NCBI GenBank assembly: GCA_018873225.1
Contig: JAEILZ010000004.1
Span: 1,984,001 to 2,048,000 of the forward strand
Reading direction: 5' to 3'
Length of the DNA: 64,000 nt
Source: [Phialemoniopsis] sp. UDSM-2020
Taxonomy: Eukaryota; Ascomycota; Sordariomycetes; Thyridiales; Thyridiaceae
Position numbers and translations under genes: made by a program. The notes beneath the pieces were generated by a model. The model made no database searches and was not told where the DNA came from. It saw only the letters and a list, made by a program, of their open reading frames with translations. Positions 35,514-48,556 of this stretch are shown one piece after another. Numbering within the stretch: the first letter of the stretch is position 1; each line of letters starts with the position of its first letter.

Positions 35514-36960
35514 ATGGTTATGGCAACAGCTGTGCTCGATCGCATTGCTCCGGTACCATTCAATAACCATGTGTTCTTAAAGAAGAATCTCTTCTTGGAC
35601 CACCAACATGGCGAACAAACACCAAAGCAGATGATTGGCGAGGCTCTCCGCCACCGTGTGGAGAATATCGACCACGAGTTTTGTGAGCCGGGAGACGAGG
35701 ATACCTTCTTCGTCGCCGATCTCGGCGAGGTCTACCGCCAGCACATGCGCTGGAAATTGAACCTGCCTCGTGTGCGACCTTTCTATGGTGAGTTCCAGCG
35801 TACCCGCGAGAGAAGTCCAAAAGGTGAACATGGCGTGCTGACTGGAATTTCCTACCTTCACAGCCGTCAAGTGCAACCCTGATCCCCAGGTCATCAAGCT
35901 CCTTGCTGAGCTCGGCACCGGCTTCGACTGCGCATCCAAGGCAGAGATCGACCAGATTCTGGGTATGGGTGTCGACCCGTCCCGCATCATTTACGCCCAG
36001 CCGTGCAAGACCAACTCGTACGTGCGCTACGTGAGCACCCGCAACGTCCGACAGATGACCTTCGACAACGCCGATGAGCTCCAGAAGATCGCCAAGCTGT
36101 ACCCAGATGCTGAGCTTTTCCTGCGCATCATCACCGATGACAGCGCCTCGCTCTGCCGTTTCAGCCTTAAGTTTGGTGCTCCGCTCGATACCACCGACAA
36201 TCTTCTGGCTACCGCCCGCGAGCTTGGCCTTAACGTTGTTGGTGTCAGCTTCCACGTCGGCTCCGGCGCCTCGGACCCTCTGGCGTTCATGAAGGCTGTC
36301 CGCGACGCCCGCTACGTCTTCCAGCGCGCCGAGGCCTATGGCTATGACCTCACGACTCTCGATGTCGGTGGTGGCTTCTGCGCAGACGCCAGCTTTGAGC
36401 GCATGGCCGAAGTCCTCAATGCGGCGCTCGACGAGTACTTCCCTCCGCACTGCGGCGTCAACGTCATGGCCGAGCCTGGCCGCTATTACGTGTCCAACGC
36501 CTTCACCATTGCCTGCAACATCATCGCCCGGCGCACCGTCGACGACCCTTCGGCCAGTATCAGCGGCGACCTCGTGGACCCCAGCTACATGGTCTATCTC
36601 AACGACGGCGTCTACGGCAACTTTAGCAGCATCATGTTTGACCACCAGCATCCGGTCGCCAAAATCCTGCGCTGCGGCGAGAAGTTCCTCTTCGACACCG
36701 AGGCCGCCGGCCCCACTGCCGCCGAGGTGGAGGGCAGCCTCGAGTACTCGGTCTGGGGCCCGACCTGCGACGGCATCGACCATATCACCGAGAGCACCCG
36801 CTTTGGCCAAGTGCTCGACGTCGGCGACTGGCTGTACTTTGAGGAGATGGGCGCGTACACCAAGTGCTCGGCCACCCGCTTCAACGGCTTCTCTGACAAC
36901 CACGACGTCATTTACGTGTGCAGCGAGGCCGGTGCGCGTGCCCTTCTGGGCATGCACTGA
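35514..36960 (+). CDS. spe1: Ornithine decarboxylase
   Basis: Two exons, 35514-35787 and 35864-36960, with a 76-base phase-1 intron (GTGAGT donor, CACAG acceptor), encode 456 residues. It catalyses the PLP-dependent decarboxylation of ornithine to putrescine, the first step of polyamine synthesis, as a cytosolic homodimer. The PLP lysine is K94 in PFYAVKCNPD, rebuilt exactly across the intron. Other marks are the phosphate-binding GGGF loop, EPGRYYV, and the catalytic C393 of WGPTCDGID from the partner subunit. Length and order fit group IV eukaryotic ODCs. The start is the first ATG in frame; a second lies two codons later. The long leader with upstream reading frames fits what is known of Neurospora spe-1, whose 5' UTR impedes translation and mediates polyamine control. 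Confidence 0.96.
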
Positions 36961-37637
36961 CACCACTGCGTGGACGCGTGGTCTTTAATCGGACGGGACC
37001 ATCGAACGATTTTCATAGTGCATCGCTTTTGATTTCAAGATTGGATAATTGATCGCAAAATGGGATAAGACGGAGGATAATGAAAAGAAAGGAACGCATG
37101 AAAAAAAAAATCATGGGGAAATTAGAGAAAAAAGAAAGGGGTTTGGGTTGACACTAGACACCATTACCGTTCTATATACATCACCTCTCGGTGACATGAC
37201 CATCTGCTACAGATATGTCTTTTGGTTTATTCTTCTTTTCACAATTGATAGATGATAATAGCTGGGCAGCCCCTCTCTTTGTATGTCTTTCTTGTGACAC
37301 GAAAGAGGCCAAGCAGTATATACATGCCGAATTACTATACTTGCCCCCTTTTCCCATTCCTACATCTCGTTAGCTTTGACCAACCCCTATCTATGTTATG
37401 TGAAAATATATCCGTAGGACGAGAAGGCAAGACGGAGATATTGAGGAGCGCAAGAAGGCTATGGTCACGAGAGGCCATCCGCCAAGGTCGGAGTCAAGGG
37501 CGTTTCAGAGACGTATTTTCAGTGATGCTTCTTTTTATGCGTTTCTCCCATCACATTCTAGCCTGTGTCGAGTGATAATATGTATGCAACCAGGGACGAC
37601 CGGCAAACGACTCCAGCCTCCCAGATAAGACACACGG
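36961..37637. other. Convergent 3' intergenic region, about 680 bases
   Basis: It holds the 3' ends of ornithine decarboxylase (+) and the M16 protease (-). It is A-rich at 37040-37140 (including an A run near 37103) and T-rich at 37215-37250, consistent with polyadenylation regions. In Neurospora a polyamine-responsive element lies downstream of the ODC coding region; I cannot identify an equivalent here. No gene seen. Confidence 0.6.
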
Positions 37638-40600
37638 CTACTCCTCCATCTCATCATCGTCGTCAAACTCGGAATCACCGTCCGCCCCATCCATCAGCGC
37701 ATCCTCCTCCTCGCTCATATCGTCGCCATCATCATCTTGCGCTCCATCCTCACCATCCGCGTCGTCACCCTTGAGGCCGTAATCGTCATGGAAGTCAGCC
37801 AGCTTCTTCGTCTGCACCTTGTATCCCATATTCTGGAAGGCCTTGGTCATGGGCTGTAATCTCAAACGTTAGCAATGCTGAATCGTGACCGTAAGCAAGT
37901 ATGCCGTGGATGTTTCTTACCTCCTCTGAAAGCGCCGCGCATGTAACTACAACGTTACTCGTGCCAGGCTGGAAGACAGGTAACAACACGTCGCTCATGA
38001 CCGCGCGGATCTCATCGGGCGTCACCTCGCGCACTTTCCTCATAATATCCTTCTCCCAACCCTCAGGCAATCCGCGAATGACACCCCTGATGAAGTTCTG
38101 TTGCGCCGCCGCCGCCATAGTCGCCTGGTCATCGGCAAAGGCCATGACGACTCCACTGACTGCGCCCTCCAACAGGTGACGGTCCAGAGGCTCCTTCCCA
38201 GTGGCCAGGGCCTCGACGGCTTGGCGCGATGCCTCGATGGCGCGGCTGGCGTCTGGGGAGCGGTAAACCTTGAACTCTAGATACCCGCCGTCGACCTCGC
38301 GGCCGAAGGACACACCATAGGCGAGGCCGTTGCCACGGACAGCGGTCCACAAGGGGCCCTCGACGGCCTCGAGGTAGCCGACTGCAACCAGATAGGCAGG
38401 CAGGCGCGAGTCGGCATACGAGGACAATCCGGAAGCGAAGGAGTAGCTGTATGATGAGTCGAGCGTGGTCATAGGGATGATTGTGGTCCCAATGCTGCCT
38501 GGCTTGCGGCCCTCATCGCTGAGCATAGTATCCGGCTTGATGATGGGGAGGACCTCGTGCGAGGTGTTCATGTCCTTGGCAAGGATGTCCCAAGTCTTGA
38601 CGGGATCGGCGAGCTTGGCCACGTCGGCCGTGACGAGAACGCGGAGGTTTTCAAAGGTAAAGAGCGACTTGCGGAGCTCCTCGAACCACGAGATGACAGT
38701 GTCCGGGTCATTTTGCAAGAGCTTCTTCAAGCGGCGGAGATAGACGGCTTTCACCAGAGTTCGCTTGGTGACTGGGAAGGACTCCTTGGCCATGTGCAGT
38801 GCCATGTCGACCTCCATCGCCATGATGCGGCCGTCACGTTTTGACTCGGGAATGTCGGCTAGAGCCTTTGCTACGCAAGCCTTCAGACGCTGCACGTCAA
38901 AGATGCTGTCAAAGAGCAGGGTCCGGATCCACTGTACTATCGTGGCATACTTCTCGGGCTCGATCTGGAACTGAATAGCCATGCTTTCCATGTCGCTCAG
39001 TCTAGAGCCGGACCCATACTGATAGCTGATAGTGTCCTTCTCCAACTCCTTGACAACCTCTTCAAAGTCGATTCTTTGGCCGTTCCGCATGATGGGGCTG
39101 TTGAAGAAGTTATCTGAGAAGAGTGCCAATAGGGGCTTGAGCTTGACCGGGGCCTTCGAAGCACCAATATGGACGGTGATGTGAACAAAGTTGGACGGTA
39201 CATCCTCGAACTGAACAAACAATGGTTGCCCTTGGCTTGCGGCATCGATGCGCTTCTGCGCGCTATTGTCAGGCACACCTAGCTGCTTGGCTCTGCCTGA
39301 CCTCGCAGTGCTGGACTCAATGAAGTGGATCGATTCGGTGCCCGGCACTTTCCACTGGTCGAGCACGGAGTCTGGGATCTTCTGGTCGTTCTTCTGCTTG
39401 GCCTGCTCCAGCTTGTCCTGAAGCTTCTTGAGACCCTCCGGCCCCAGCTCTTCTCTTCGCTTTGCAAGCCTCGCTTCCTCCGCAGCTTTAAGATCGCCGG
39501 CAAGCTTATTAGAGGGTTTTCCGAGAATGGAAATGTGATTGGCGTCTGTCAGCCAGCGCTTCAAGAATTCTCGCCATTGCTCGTCGGACCATGTCTCGAG
39601 AGTGGCATACTCGTCGATGCTCTTGAGGTCGATGAGAGTTGATCCGTCGCGTTTGCCGAACAAATAATCCGTGATAATGTTGCTAGAGTAGAATTGCTCA
39701 GAGCCCTCGGCCTGGAACTTAACCTGGCGACGTTCTCGAGCAATACACTCCTTCATGTAGTCCATGTCAAGGGGTTTGGAAACAACATCCTCCAAGAGCT
39801 CATGCACACGCTTCTCAACGAATGCAAGCTTGTCTGTTTCGACACCGGTGGGCTGGAACCAAATCACGGAGTTTGGTCGACTATCCCACCAATAACCTAC
39901 TGAGCTTGCCAGCTGCTCCTTTTCAACGATCACGTTCTCCAAAATAGAGACCGACGATCCGCATAGATAAGTGAGCAAGACGTTCAGAGCCGATGTAGCG
40001 ATTACATCAGTGCAGTTGGGTCCGAAGAATGCGGTGACGATTTCACCTGTCGACTCGTCATCCTCGGGAAATTCGACCGTCTCAACAATCGTCTTTGCTA
40101 TCTTTGGTGGCTGTGCGGAATCGATCCAGGGTCTGTAATAAACGTGCTTAGTTGTGGTTCTCACAGGGTAAGGGCCTTGTTGACTAACCTCTTGAAGGGG
40201 GCATCGATGGAGGGGATCGAGTCCTGCACACTCTCTTCGAATTGATCCAAAATTTGCAGGAGATCCTGATGGTCTGCCTCACCAACTACCACGATTGCCA
40301 GATTGCGAGGTTGATACATGACCTTGTGGAATTCGCGGATCCGCTCGGGTGTCAGGACTCTTAAGGCCTCCATCATACCGCCAGTCTCATACCTGAAGCC
40401 AACATTCTCGGGATAAAGTAAGCGACGAGCACGCAGGTCCATCAACTCTGAACTGCTGTACTGAAGGGCTTGCATCTCCGAGTAGACAACGCCGGCATCG
40501 TTGCCCTCCCCGTCCACATGGTGGACCTCTGTGGTGCAGGCTTCGTCGGTTATCGTGGGTAGGATGAGATGCTCAAGATATACTGGTAATATCTGGGCGA

Positions 40601-40946
40601 AGCCGTCCCATCCGGCAGCCTCGAGGGTGTAGGCAGTATGATCGACAGCAGTCCACGCATTTGTACCTGCGTAAGCTCGGCCGGCAAGTTTGTCGAGCAA
40701 GCCCTTGTACTGGTAGCTTCTCGAGCCCATAAAGATGAGATGTTCCAGGGTGTGAGGAGCTCCGGAGTCATCAAAAATCTCCGTGGCAAGTGTGAAATAA
40801 CCATTCACCTTGGGGCCCTTGCGGTCGGCTACTATGACCTGCATGCCGCTTCTCTCAGATTCATACTGAGTTACAGTGGTGGGTGCATAGTCGGTCTGAA
40901 AGCTTTGGAGCTTCCGGAACCGTGGTGAGTCCCGAGCTGCACCCAT
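37638..40946 (-). CDS. M16-family zinc metalloprotease with acidic C-terminal tail
   Basis: Three exons on the minus strand, 40946-40189, 40132-37921 and 37853-37638, with introns of 56 and 67 bases, encode 1061 residues. The second intron (donor GTAAGA) is phase 0; the first (donor GTTAGT) splits an Arg codon and restores FKRPWIDSAQPPK. It belongs to the M16C insulinase/PreP-like group close to S. pombe SPAC3H1.02c and metazoan C05D11.1. The inverted zinc motif is H65-T-L-E68-H69, with the distal glutamate in VVYSEMQALQ. No mitochondrial presequence is evident at the N-terminus (MGAARDSPRFRK), so a cytosolic or nuclear site is inferred. The last 45 or so residues are nearly all acidic. The substrate is unknown. 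Frames upstream of ATG 40946 remain open briefly, so a short extra exon is possible. Confidence 0.9.
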
Positions 40947-42254
40947 GTTGAGAGTGAGGCTTTGTGGCAATGAAGAGAGGATAGACCTAGCAACGTCGTC
41001 AGTGACGGAATAAAAGCACAGGCTGAGCTCATTCTCTCGGGCGTAAACAACAATGTTTGTGCAGAACAGGGGGGTCGGGTGTCAGCTTATGGCCTAAGGC
41101 GCATCAGGTGCGTACCACTGGGCGTCATTGAGACTGTACAGGATGCCAGATAGGCATACGACAACTGCACCCAGTAGTGACAGATTTAAGTTAGGTTGCC
41201 ACCATCTCCTGAGTACCGATGAACGATGCTCATCGACATGATTCATGCCGGCAGGCGAAGGAGCAAGACCGTCTGATGTGTCTGCTTCTAGCTACACTCA
41301 ATCTTCTGCCTCGGGTGGGACACAGTATTGCAGGATTTGCGCCAATGGGACATGGAGACAGATATCGTACGAGATACCGAAAGTGTCGATTCCACCATAA
41401 GAGAGAGGGAGAGTGAAGGAGTGAGGATGGGTTGCTTACCGGTATGATCTGGCCTGCGTGCGAGATATGAGGCAACAACCAAAGCCCTTCCAAAATGCAC
41501 GAAGCCGATTGGATGCCGTCTTGTCAGGTCGGGCTGGATAGATGCGAACGTATTGGTCTGTACCTTGATCGGCGTGCCTTGTTCAGATGAAGCTCTGCAA
41601 CTTAGAATTCCGGACCTGAAAATAGTAACAGACTTAGTATTTGACACCCAGAGCAGAAGTCTGGTGCTGCGACTGAAGACGCACTCAAAGGTCTGCTACC
41701 TGAAGACACAGTTCCAAGAGCAAGGTACTTACTCAGAGTAGTAGAGCGGGAAGAGCCTAATATCCAGATCTTGTGTGGGTGTGCATGTGTGTGTATGATG
41801 AGCCCAGGCGAATCGAGTTGAGATGTGATAAGAGGCGACCCCGCCATAAAGTCGCAAATTCGCGGCACTGAAGCTGTGGAAGCACATGCAAACCCCACTA
41901 AAGCCTAGGCCGTGAACGCCACTGGTACGCATCTTACAGTGGGCCTAGCATGCATCATTCTACGTTATTTGCACAACCACTCCATAGTGGCCCGAGCTTC
42001 CTCGACATCTCCAGCGTGTTCCTATTTCGCGACTCGAGCAACTCCCGTCAAAGTCCGAGTTTCCATTGCGCCGCAGCACCCGAGGCACAGAACTCCTTGA
42101 TCGATTTAATGGCGCTTTGGAGAATAAGCCGGCCTCCATAGCCAGCGAGCGGTCGCGGCAACAAAGCATCTGCTCTAGAGGCCACCGTGTCTTACTTCGG
42201 CCTGAACCTCGACGACTCTGAAGCTACCACCGTTTGCGCTCGCCTTCCGCAAGA
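40947..42254. other. Divergent intergenic region, about 1.3 kb
   Basis: It separates the leftward M16 protease from the rightward ZW10 gene and should hold both promoters. Only short overlapping frames are present. I recognise no element or small gene. Confidence 0.6.
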
Positions 42255-45095
42255 ATGGCTAATAACACCAGCCTCGGCCAGGCGCTCGTAGACTTCTCTA
42301 CTAATGGCCTGTTTCCTGAAGAGGCTGTATCATCTGTCAAGCTCACCCCCGAACTCCTTCCAGGAGCTATCAAGGCCCTCGCAGAAACAAAGACCAAGCT
42401 TGAGGCACGGCCCTTCAATTTCCCCCCTGACCTGGCTATGCGTCTTCATTAACATTTCACTAGGAGCAAATAAAAGAGATCAACGAGGAGACCGCCGAGG
42501 ACGTGAATTCTTGGTTCAACAACGCGAAATCGATTCAGGATGACATCGCTCGGTCGAAGAGCTTGGCCAAGGACATTGTCAAACGCTCGGAGGATCCTGA
42601 TGTGTCCGGCAAGTCGATAGAGGAAGCAGAAGAGAAGGCTGCTTTTCTTGTTAGGGAGTTGGACTACAATTACCAGGTCCAACAAGCCTTGAGGGGCCTC
42701 CGAACAGTGAACCAGACACTCGACGAAGTAGAGAAAGCGTCCAGCGAGCGGCGAATCCTTGACGCCCTCCATCTACTTGAGCGATCATGGACCGAACTAG
42801 ATGCGATACCAGCTAGCAAGACATGTCGGGCGATGAAGCTATTAGATATACGCGCTTTCGAGCTCAAGTCGGACGTCCACGAGGTCTTTGAGCGCGTGTG
42901 GAAGGCCTTAGTACACGTCGACTTGGAACAGATGACACTGTCAGTAACGCAGTCGCGGGACGGCGAGCCTATGAGCCTTGCCGATGCCGTCATTGGTTTG
43001 AAGGCCTACAAAGAGGTCGATCAACGCATGGCTCTGCTCTGGCATGATCTCGACACAGCTATTGTTAGCCCCAGAACCGACCTCGCAAGGTCTTCACTAC
43101 CAGCGATTGAGGTGAAAGATGCTACTCTGAAGGCTGCCGGCGAGTCGGACAGAAGTATCAATTCGCTATATGCGGATCTAGGGAAGATTCTGGGGTTTCT
43201 TTCGCAGAGACTGCCAGCAGATTTGATCCAGGCTCTCTCAGAAGTCATGGTACCTCAAATTATATCACGGATTACCAGTGTCTGGCTGATCTCTGCGGTT
43301 CCATCAACGTTGAAAGACATGGGAGAGTTTGAGGACGTGCTTGGCGCGACGAGAGAGTTTTGCGAGTCGCTTGCGCGGCTGAACTTTGAGGGATTTGGAG
43401 AGTTAGAGGAGTGGATCGACAGTGCGCCCAAGGTGTGGTTATCAAAGTGCAGAGAGACTGCTCTGGACACTGTCAGACTTCGTCTAGCAAAAGGCCTCGG
43501 CTCATCGACAGAGGTTGAGCGGGTCGAGACACAGATGGTATCGCTTTCTGAAGGCAAGGAGTTGACGACCAATGGAACTTCTGCTGCTGCTGCAAACAAT
43601 CAGGACAACCAGGATTGGGATGCTGCTTGGTCTGATGAAGAGGACCAAGCTCAGGCAACCAACGAGACCTTTCAGTCAACGCGATCAAGCAAGCCAGACG
43701 AAGTAGAAGACGACGGCGCTGATGCCTGGGGTGCATGGGGTGACGAGGATGAGCCGGCCGAAGGTAAACCTGAGGAGGAGGAATCTGAACCCAGGGAGCA
43801 CGTTCCCGAAGCCAACGCCGAGGAAGAGGATGAAGCTGGGGATGCATGGGGTTGGGGGGATGAGGAGACAACCGAAGAGCCGCACACCGCCGCTTCTGCG
43901 CAGCCTCAAGCTCCCAGTAAACATTCTACTAGCGAGACGCGAGAGATGACGTTACGAGAAACATATCATATATCATCATTGCCTGAGCAGGTGTTGGCAC
44001 TCGTCTACGCTATCCTCGAGGATGGGGCCGCCTTGACCTCAGCTAGGTATGCCGGTGCTCATCGTCTTCAGCGAGTATAATCAACTAACGGTAGCCACAG
44101 CCACGAGAACTCTCCTGTCGCGGCAGCAGCTGCAGGCCTGTTCAGCTTGCCAACCTTAGCTCTGGCTATGTTCCGAGCTATATCAGGGCATTACTACTCC
44201 CCGAGTGACGGTGGGAACATGTGAGTCAACCTCAAGCACGCACTGTCCTCAAGATTCGGATCGATGTAGAGCCAAAAACTGATTAGTCCTCAAAGGTATC
44301 TCTATAACGATGCCATGTACTTGGCCGAGAAGCTGGGTGATTTTGCATCTTCATGGAAGAAACGAGAAGACCTCAGCACCAGAGCACAGAATATGCTGCG
44401 CCTGGACAACGAGATTAAAACTCTCCAGAACTTCGCAAATCGCACATACAGCAAGGAGATGAACATCCGGAAGACTATCATCAGGGACCACCTGGCGGGT
44501 GAGCTATAGAATCCATTGCCCGGCTCGCAGGACCTTGACATTGACCATGAACTTCCTCCCAGGATCATACAACCTCTTCCAGCATGATGACTCTGAAATG
44601 GCTGCCGATGCCGCCATCTCTCTTGTCAGGTCTACGGCGACATCCTGGGAGAGCATACTGGCCAGATCAGCGTGGTACCAGGCCGTCGGCTCTCTCGTGG
44701 ACGCTGTCTCAACCAAAATCATTGCTGACGTTATGGACATGCCTTCTATTGGCCAGGATGAGGCTTATAGCATTGCCAACCTCATCGCCAAGGTCACCGA
44801 GCTTGATGACCTGTTCCTGCCGAGCCGCGCCTTGGGCCCCTCGGCGCACCCCGAGGAGGATGAGGTGCCTATGACGGGCCAGTACGTGCCCACCTGGTTC
44901 CGCCTCAAGTTCTTGTCCGAGGTTCTACAGTCCAATCTACGAGACGTGCGCTTCCTATGGATGGAGAGCGATCTGAGCCTTTACTTCACTGTCGACGAGG
45001 TCATCGACCTGATCAACCTAAGTTTCGAGGACAATGCCCGGACGAGGGAGGTGATCAAGGAGATTACGCAACATGCGCAGCCGAGACAATGGTAG
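42255..45095 (+). CDS. ZW10/Dsl1-family vesicle tethering protein
   Basis: Five exons: 42255-42404, 42464-44046, 44101-44220, 44296-44498 and 44563-45095, giving 862 residues. Introns 2-4 are GT-AG (54, 75, 64 bases). Intron 1 (59 bases) has no usable GT donor and fits only as GC-AG, in phase 0. ZW10-family proteins tether COPI vesicles at the ER as part of the Dsl1/NRZ complex; in animals ZW10 also acts at kinetochores. The N-terminal half is helical, and the C-terminal half carries recognisable ZW10 blocks (GGNMYLYNDAMYLAEKL, SAWYQAVGSLVDAV, FLWMESDLSLYFTVDEV near the end). Between them, residues about 425-540 form an acidic disordered linker with paired tryptophans at 435/439, 472/475 and 512/514, resembling the COPI-binding lasso of yeast Dsl1. 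An ER-tether role is therefore favoured over a kinetochore role. Confidence 0.88.
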
Positions 45096-48000
45096 CACGG
45101 CCCCGTCAGTGCTTTGTTTTCAACCCGGCAAGTCAGTGGACAAAAGGCGGCGTGGAGAGACGGCGTCAAGTGGTCCGTTTGGAGTTCCAACTCAAGGATA
45201 GGTGCAGACGACGCGGCCAAAGGCAGAAACTTAAAAGGCCATGCGACGGGAGGAGACATATGTTCCTTCGCGTGGCCGCAAACGAAACGTCATCCATCTC
45301 TGGGAGAGGTCCACCAGGTTCTCCCAACTTACCCACAAAGATGAAAGGGGCGAGGTTGTGGGCGAGTACGAATCCCTACAGCAACTAAGTGAGTCACGAA
45401 GAGAAGTCAAACGTGTGGCAAATACCCAAATATACCAATTTGGTTTGAAGATTCAAACTATGTTCAGCTCTTTCCCCTTGAAACACAAGCCTTATAAACC
45501 TTAGCTCCAAAATGACGCGGCGCAGGAAGTCAGGCCATCCCCGTCCGGCTCTTCTCGCCCGCCCGGCGCCTTGTCGGCCTGTCCTAGCGCACGTTGGCTC
45601 CAGTTCCTTTCGGGGACCGAGAGTGGTAAACGGGGGTAGACCCTTCTCCTCTTGCTGCCCGGAGCCAGCCATCCGCAAGGCCGGGTACGGCGCGGAGGGG
45701 GATATGAGCTAGTGTCTCACGTTTAAGTTGATAGTCTAGGAAACGGAGGATTGCGGCGGCAGTGGAGACTGACTGCTTGCGTGCACCGCCTCTTCCCTCC
45801 CATCCTTTTCTCATTCTCTCTCATTCCCCATTGCTGCCAGCCTACGAAGTGAGCAAGTTCTAAAAAGTGAGGCTTGGCTAAGCTAGCTAGTCCTGTGCCA
45901 CAGAGTGTTGTTCCAAATAGATGGCGAGCACAATGATCAGACGATGATCTCGAGGTCCTTGTGTGGATCACACCATCCCATCAGCAGAACCATACGGCCT
46001 TGGTTACCTGTACACATGTGTTCATCTGTTCATTCTTTTCGGGCATGTCCCGGACAACAAGAAGAATGGCATGTCCGGGGCCGGGTTGGTCAGAACCAAA
46101 CTTGGGACTAAAAAGGAGCTCGATATGATGTGGTACATCCTCGATACCTGTAAGTGACTCCCTGCGATCCCATGTATCATTAGGAATCCCATACGCGTAT
46201 CCCTCGGGGCTTTCTACATATGCCCATCAGAGATTACAGCGAGGATAAACCCTGATGAGAGCGTAAGCCGCGCATCATTCTCGTCCTGCACCTATCCTGA
46301 AACCTATCACGATCTGCCCTTGCCGGGCGGGATGACCATATCAAAAGTACTCATACATACCCACACCGCCGCAAAGTACGGCGTGAGAGTAAAGACTATC
46401 GGACCACGCGGTCATCGCCGTCCTGACATTGGCGGCACAACATGAGCGTGGAAGAAAAGGCGGCCGGCCGGAGCAGCAGCTCGCCCGAATAGGAGATTGT
46501 ATGTTTTGGCTATCTTTCTCACGATACGACGAAAGTCAGAGGCAAAAGAGACAGCGGCATGTGTGATTCGTCGCCCGTCCCGCCGGATGGACCTCCTTCA
46601 TTAGCTTTAGGGTTGGACGGGGGGAATAGAGGCCAGGCTCCCCATTATCCTTCAGCGGGGACGCCCGTCCGCCGGTCTCACCTTGCTTCTTTTCTCCTAC
46701 TTACGTCCCGCTTGTCAGGTCAGCCGTCCCGTCTGCAAGCTGTGTGGTGGGAGTGTCTCACATGCCCCATGCCAGCAAGGGGGCCACCGCTGAGTGGTCC
46801 TCACCGAGGAGGTGTAGTACCCCCTTTTTGTCCTTCTCTATCATGTGTAAGTGGTGAATTCCGGAGAACGACCGACCGACCGCTAGCAGGTAATCTCGGC
46901 GCCGAAAGCGAGGCATGCTACCGGTAAGCATCGGGGAATGTGAAAGTTGCGGTGAAGGGCACTCGAGTACAGAACGAGATATATCAAACATGGGGTCGAG
47001 GCGTGCGGTGCGCGCGCGACACGGGGGTTAGCTATCGTTCTATCACAAATAAGAAAAAGAATTACTTCAACCGGTGAGAGCAGCCAAAGCCTGCACACTG
47101 TCGTCACGCGCAGGATGAGACATGAGAAGTGAGTAAAATACCCAAACGTGAGGGCCAGGCAAGGGGCGCCATGCACGGCGAACGGCTGGCCGCGTCGGCC
47201 AAGGTAGCACGGCAGGATAGGCCAGGAAGAGAGAACGGGTGATTGAAGGATCGAGAGGCAAGCCGGCTCCCGGCATTTGGTGCAACGGACGGGAAGGGAC
47301 AGCTTGGTCCGCGCACTGGCACACCGAACAAGGGTAGTGAGTTGAACCTCATTCAACCGGTCTGTCCGGCCCACGGCAGGTGGACGGAGCTGCACGCGTT
47401 TCGTGGGGGAGGAAGAAGCAATTCTCCCTTGTGATCCAGCTGGCTCCTCCCCGGGCTTGTCTTGGACATCCCGTCTTTAATAGCTTTGATAGCTGGGTCG
47501 CTAGTGAAAACGAGCCTGCATGACTTAATGCTTGTTGCTTTTTGTTCCGTACAGCAGGAGCCGTCTCCTCACTCCGTAGTCGAAGAGTGCATAGAATGCG
47601 ATATCAACAAAAGGGAAAAGAGAAAAACAGAGTTCAGTGGCTGCAGGTCAAGCAAGCACCGACGGGTACCAGCAGACACTGGACCTGATCCATTGGGCCA
47701 ATCTAGGAACGCAACATAGCCTGTCGTACTCCTCGAGTGACAGCTTACGTTGCATCGCGCTGTCGCCCTGCAGGACTTGTCTCGGAGGTCTCGTGTGTGT
47801 GCGAAGTGTGTGAACATCGTGGCTTGAGACTTTGAGCTCACCGGGCACGACTGTTTCAACGACAACCCCTTGCCTTCGCCATATCTTTGGGCGGTCTGAT
47901 ATCGCAAACAAATGCTTGAAATGATATGACATCCGCTATAATGTCATGACCATTGACAGACCGCATCTGCGCTGTGATCAAGTGCCCACTGGTGCCTCCA

Positions 48001-48556
48001 CATTGCACGAGAGTAACACTCAAGCATGCGTGGGAATCAAACAGGTGACTTGATATCTCATATCGCGTGCAGCAAATATTGAGTTGTACCAAGGCTTGCG
48101 CAGGTGCCAGCCTGGCAAAAGTCGCTATTTTGGCCCTGTCAAATGACGAGAGAAGACAATGATATCCGACATTGTTTGCTGACTCGTGTGATATGTCTGT
48201 GTTGAAGATCAATGACACCTCCTGATATCGCGACGACTCTTGCCCTCTTGGCAGGCCGCAGGAGAATCGATCAGTGCCGTTTCCGAAGCGAACTCCTCCC
48301 ACCCAAGAGCGATCCATGGGCTAACCGTGGCGACGCTACCGCGAGCTGAGATCAGCAGACGGGATGCACCTATATCGTGCAGTGGTAGATCAATGGGATC
48401 AAAATGTGATAGAAATAGAGCTTCAGACTTCTCCAGCAGGTTTGACGGGCTACTACTAAGCCCTAGTGTGGGGTTGGACTGACGTGGCAGACTGCACATG
48501 ATGCGGGCATGTTCAATGGGAGCGCTCGCCTCCCGAATATCATTATTGCGAAACCT

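Noticed and set aside
35560..36966. 468-codon minus-strand frame across ornithine decarboxylase
   Set aside because: It is antisense to an unambiguous enzyme gene with intact active-site motifs, and its translation matches nothing I know.
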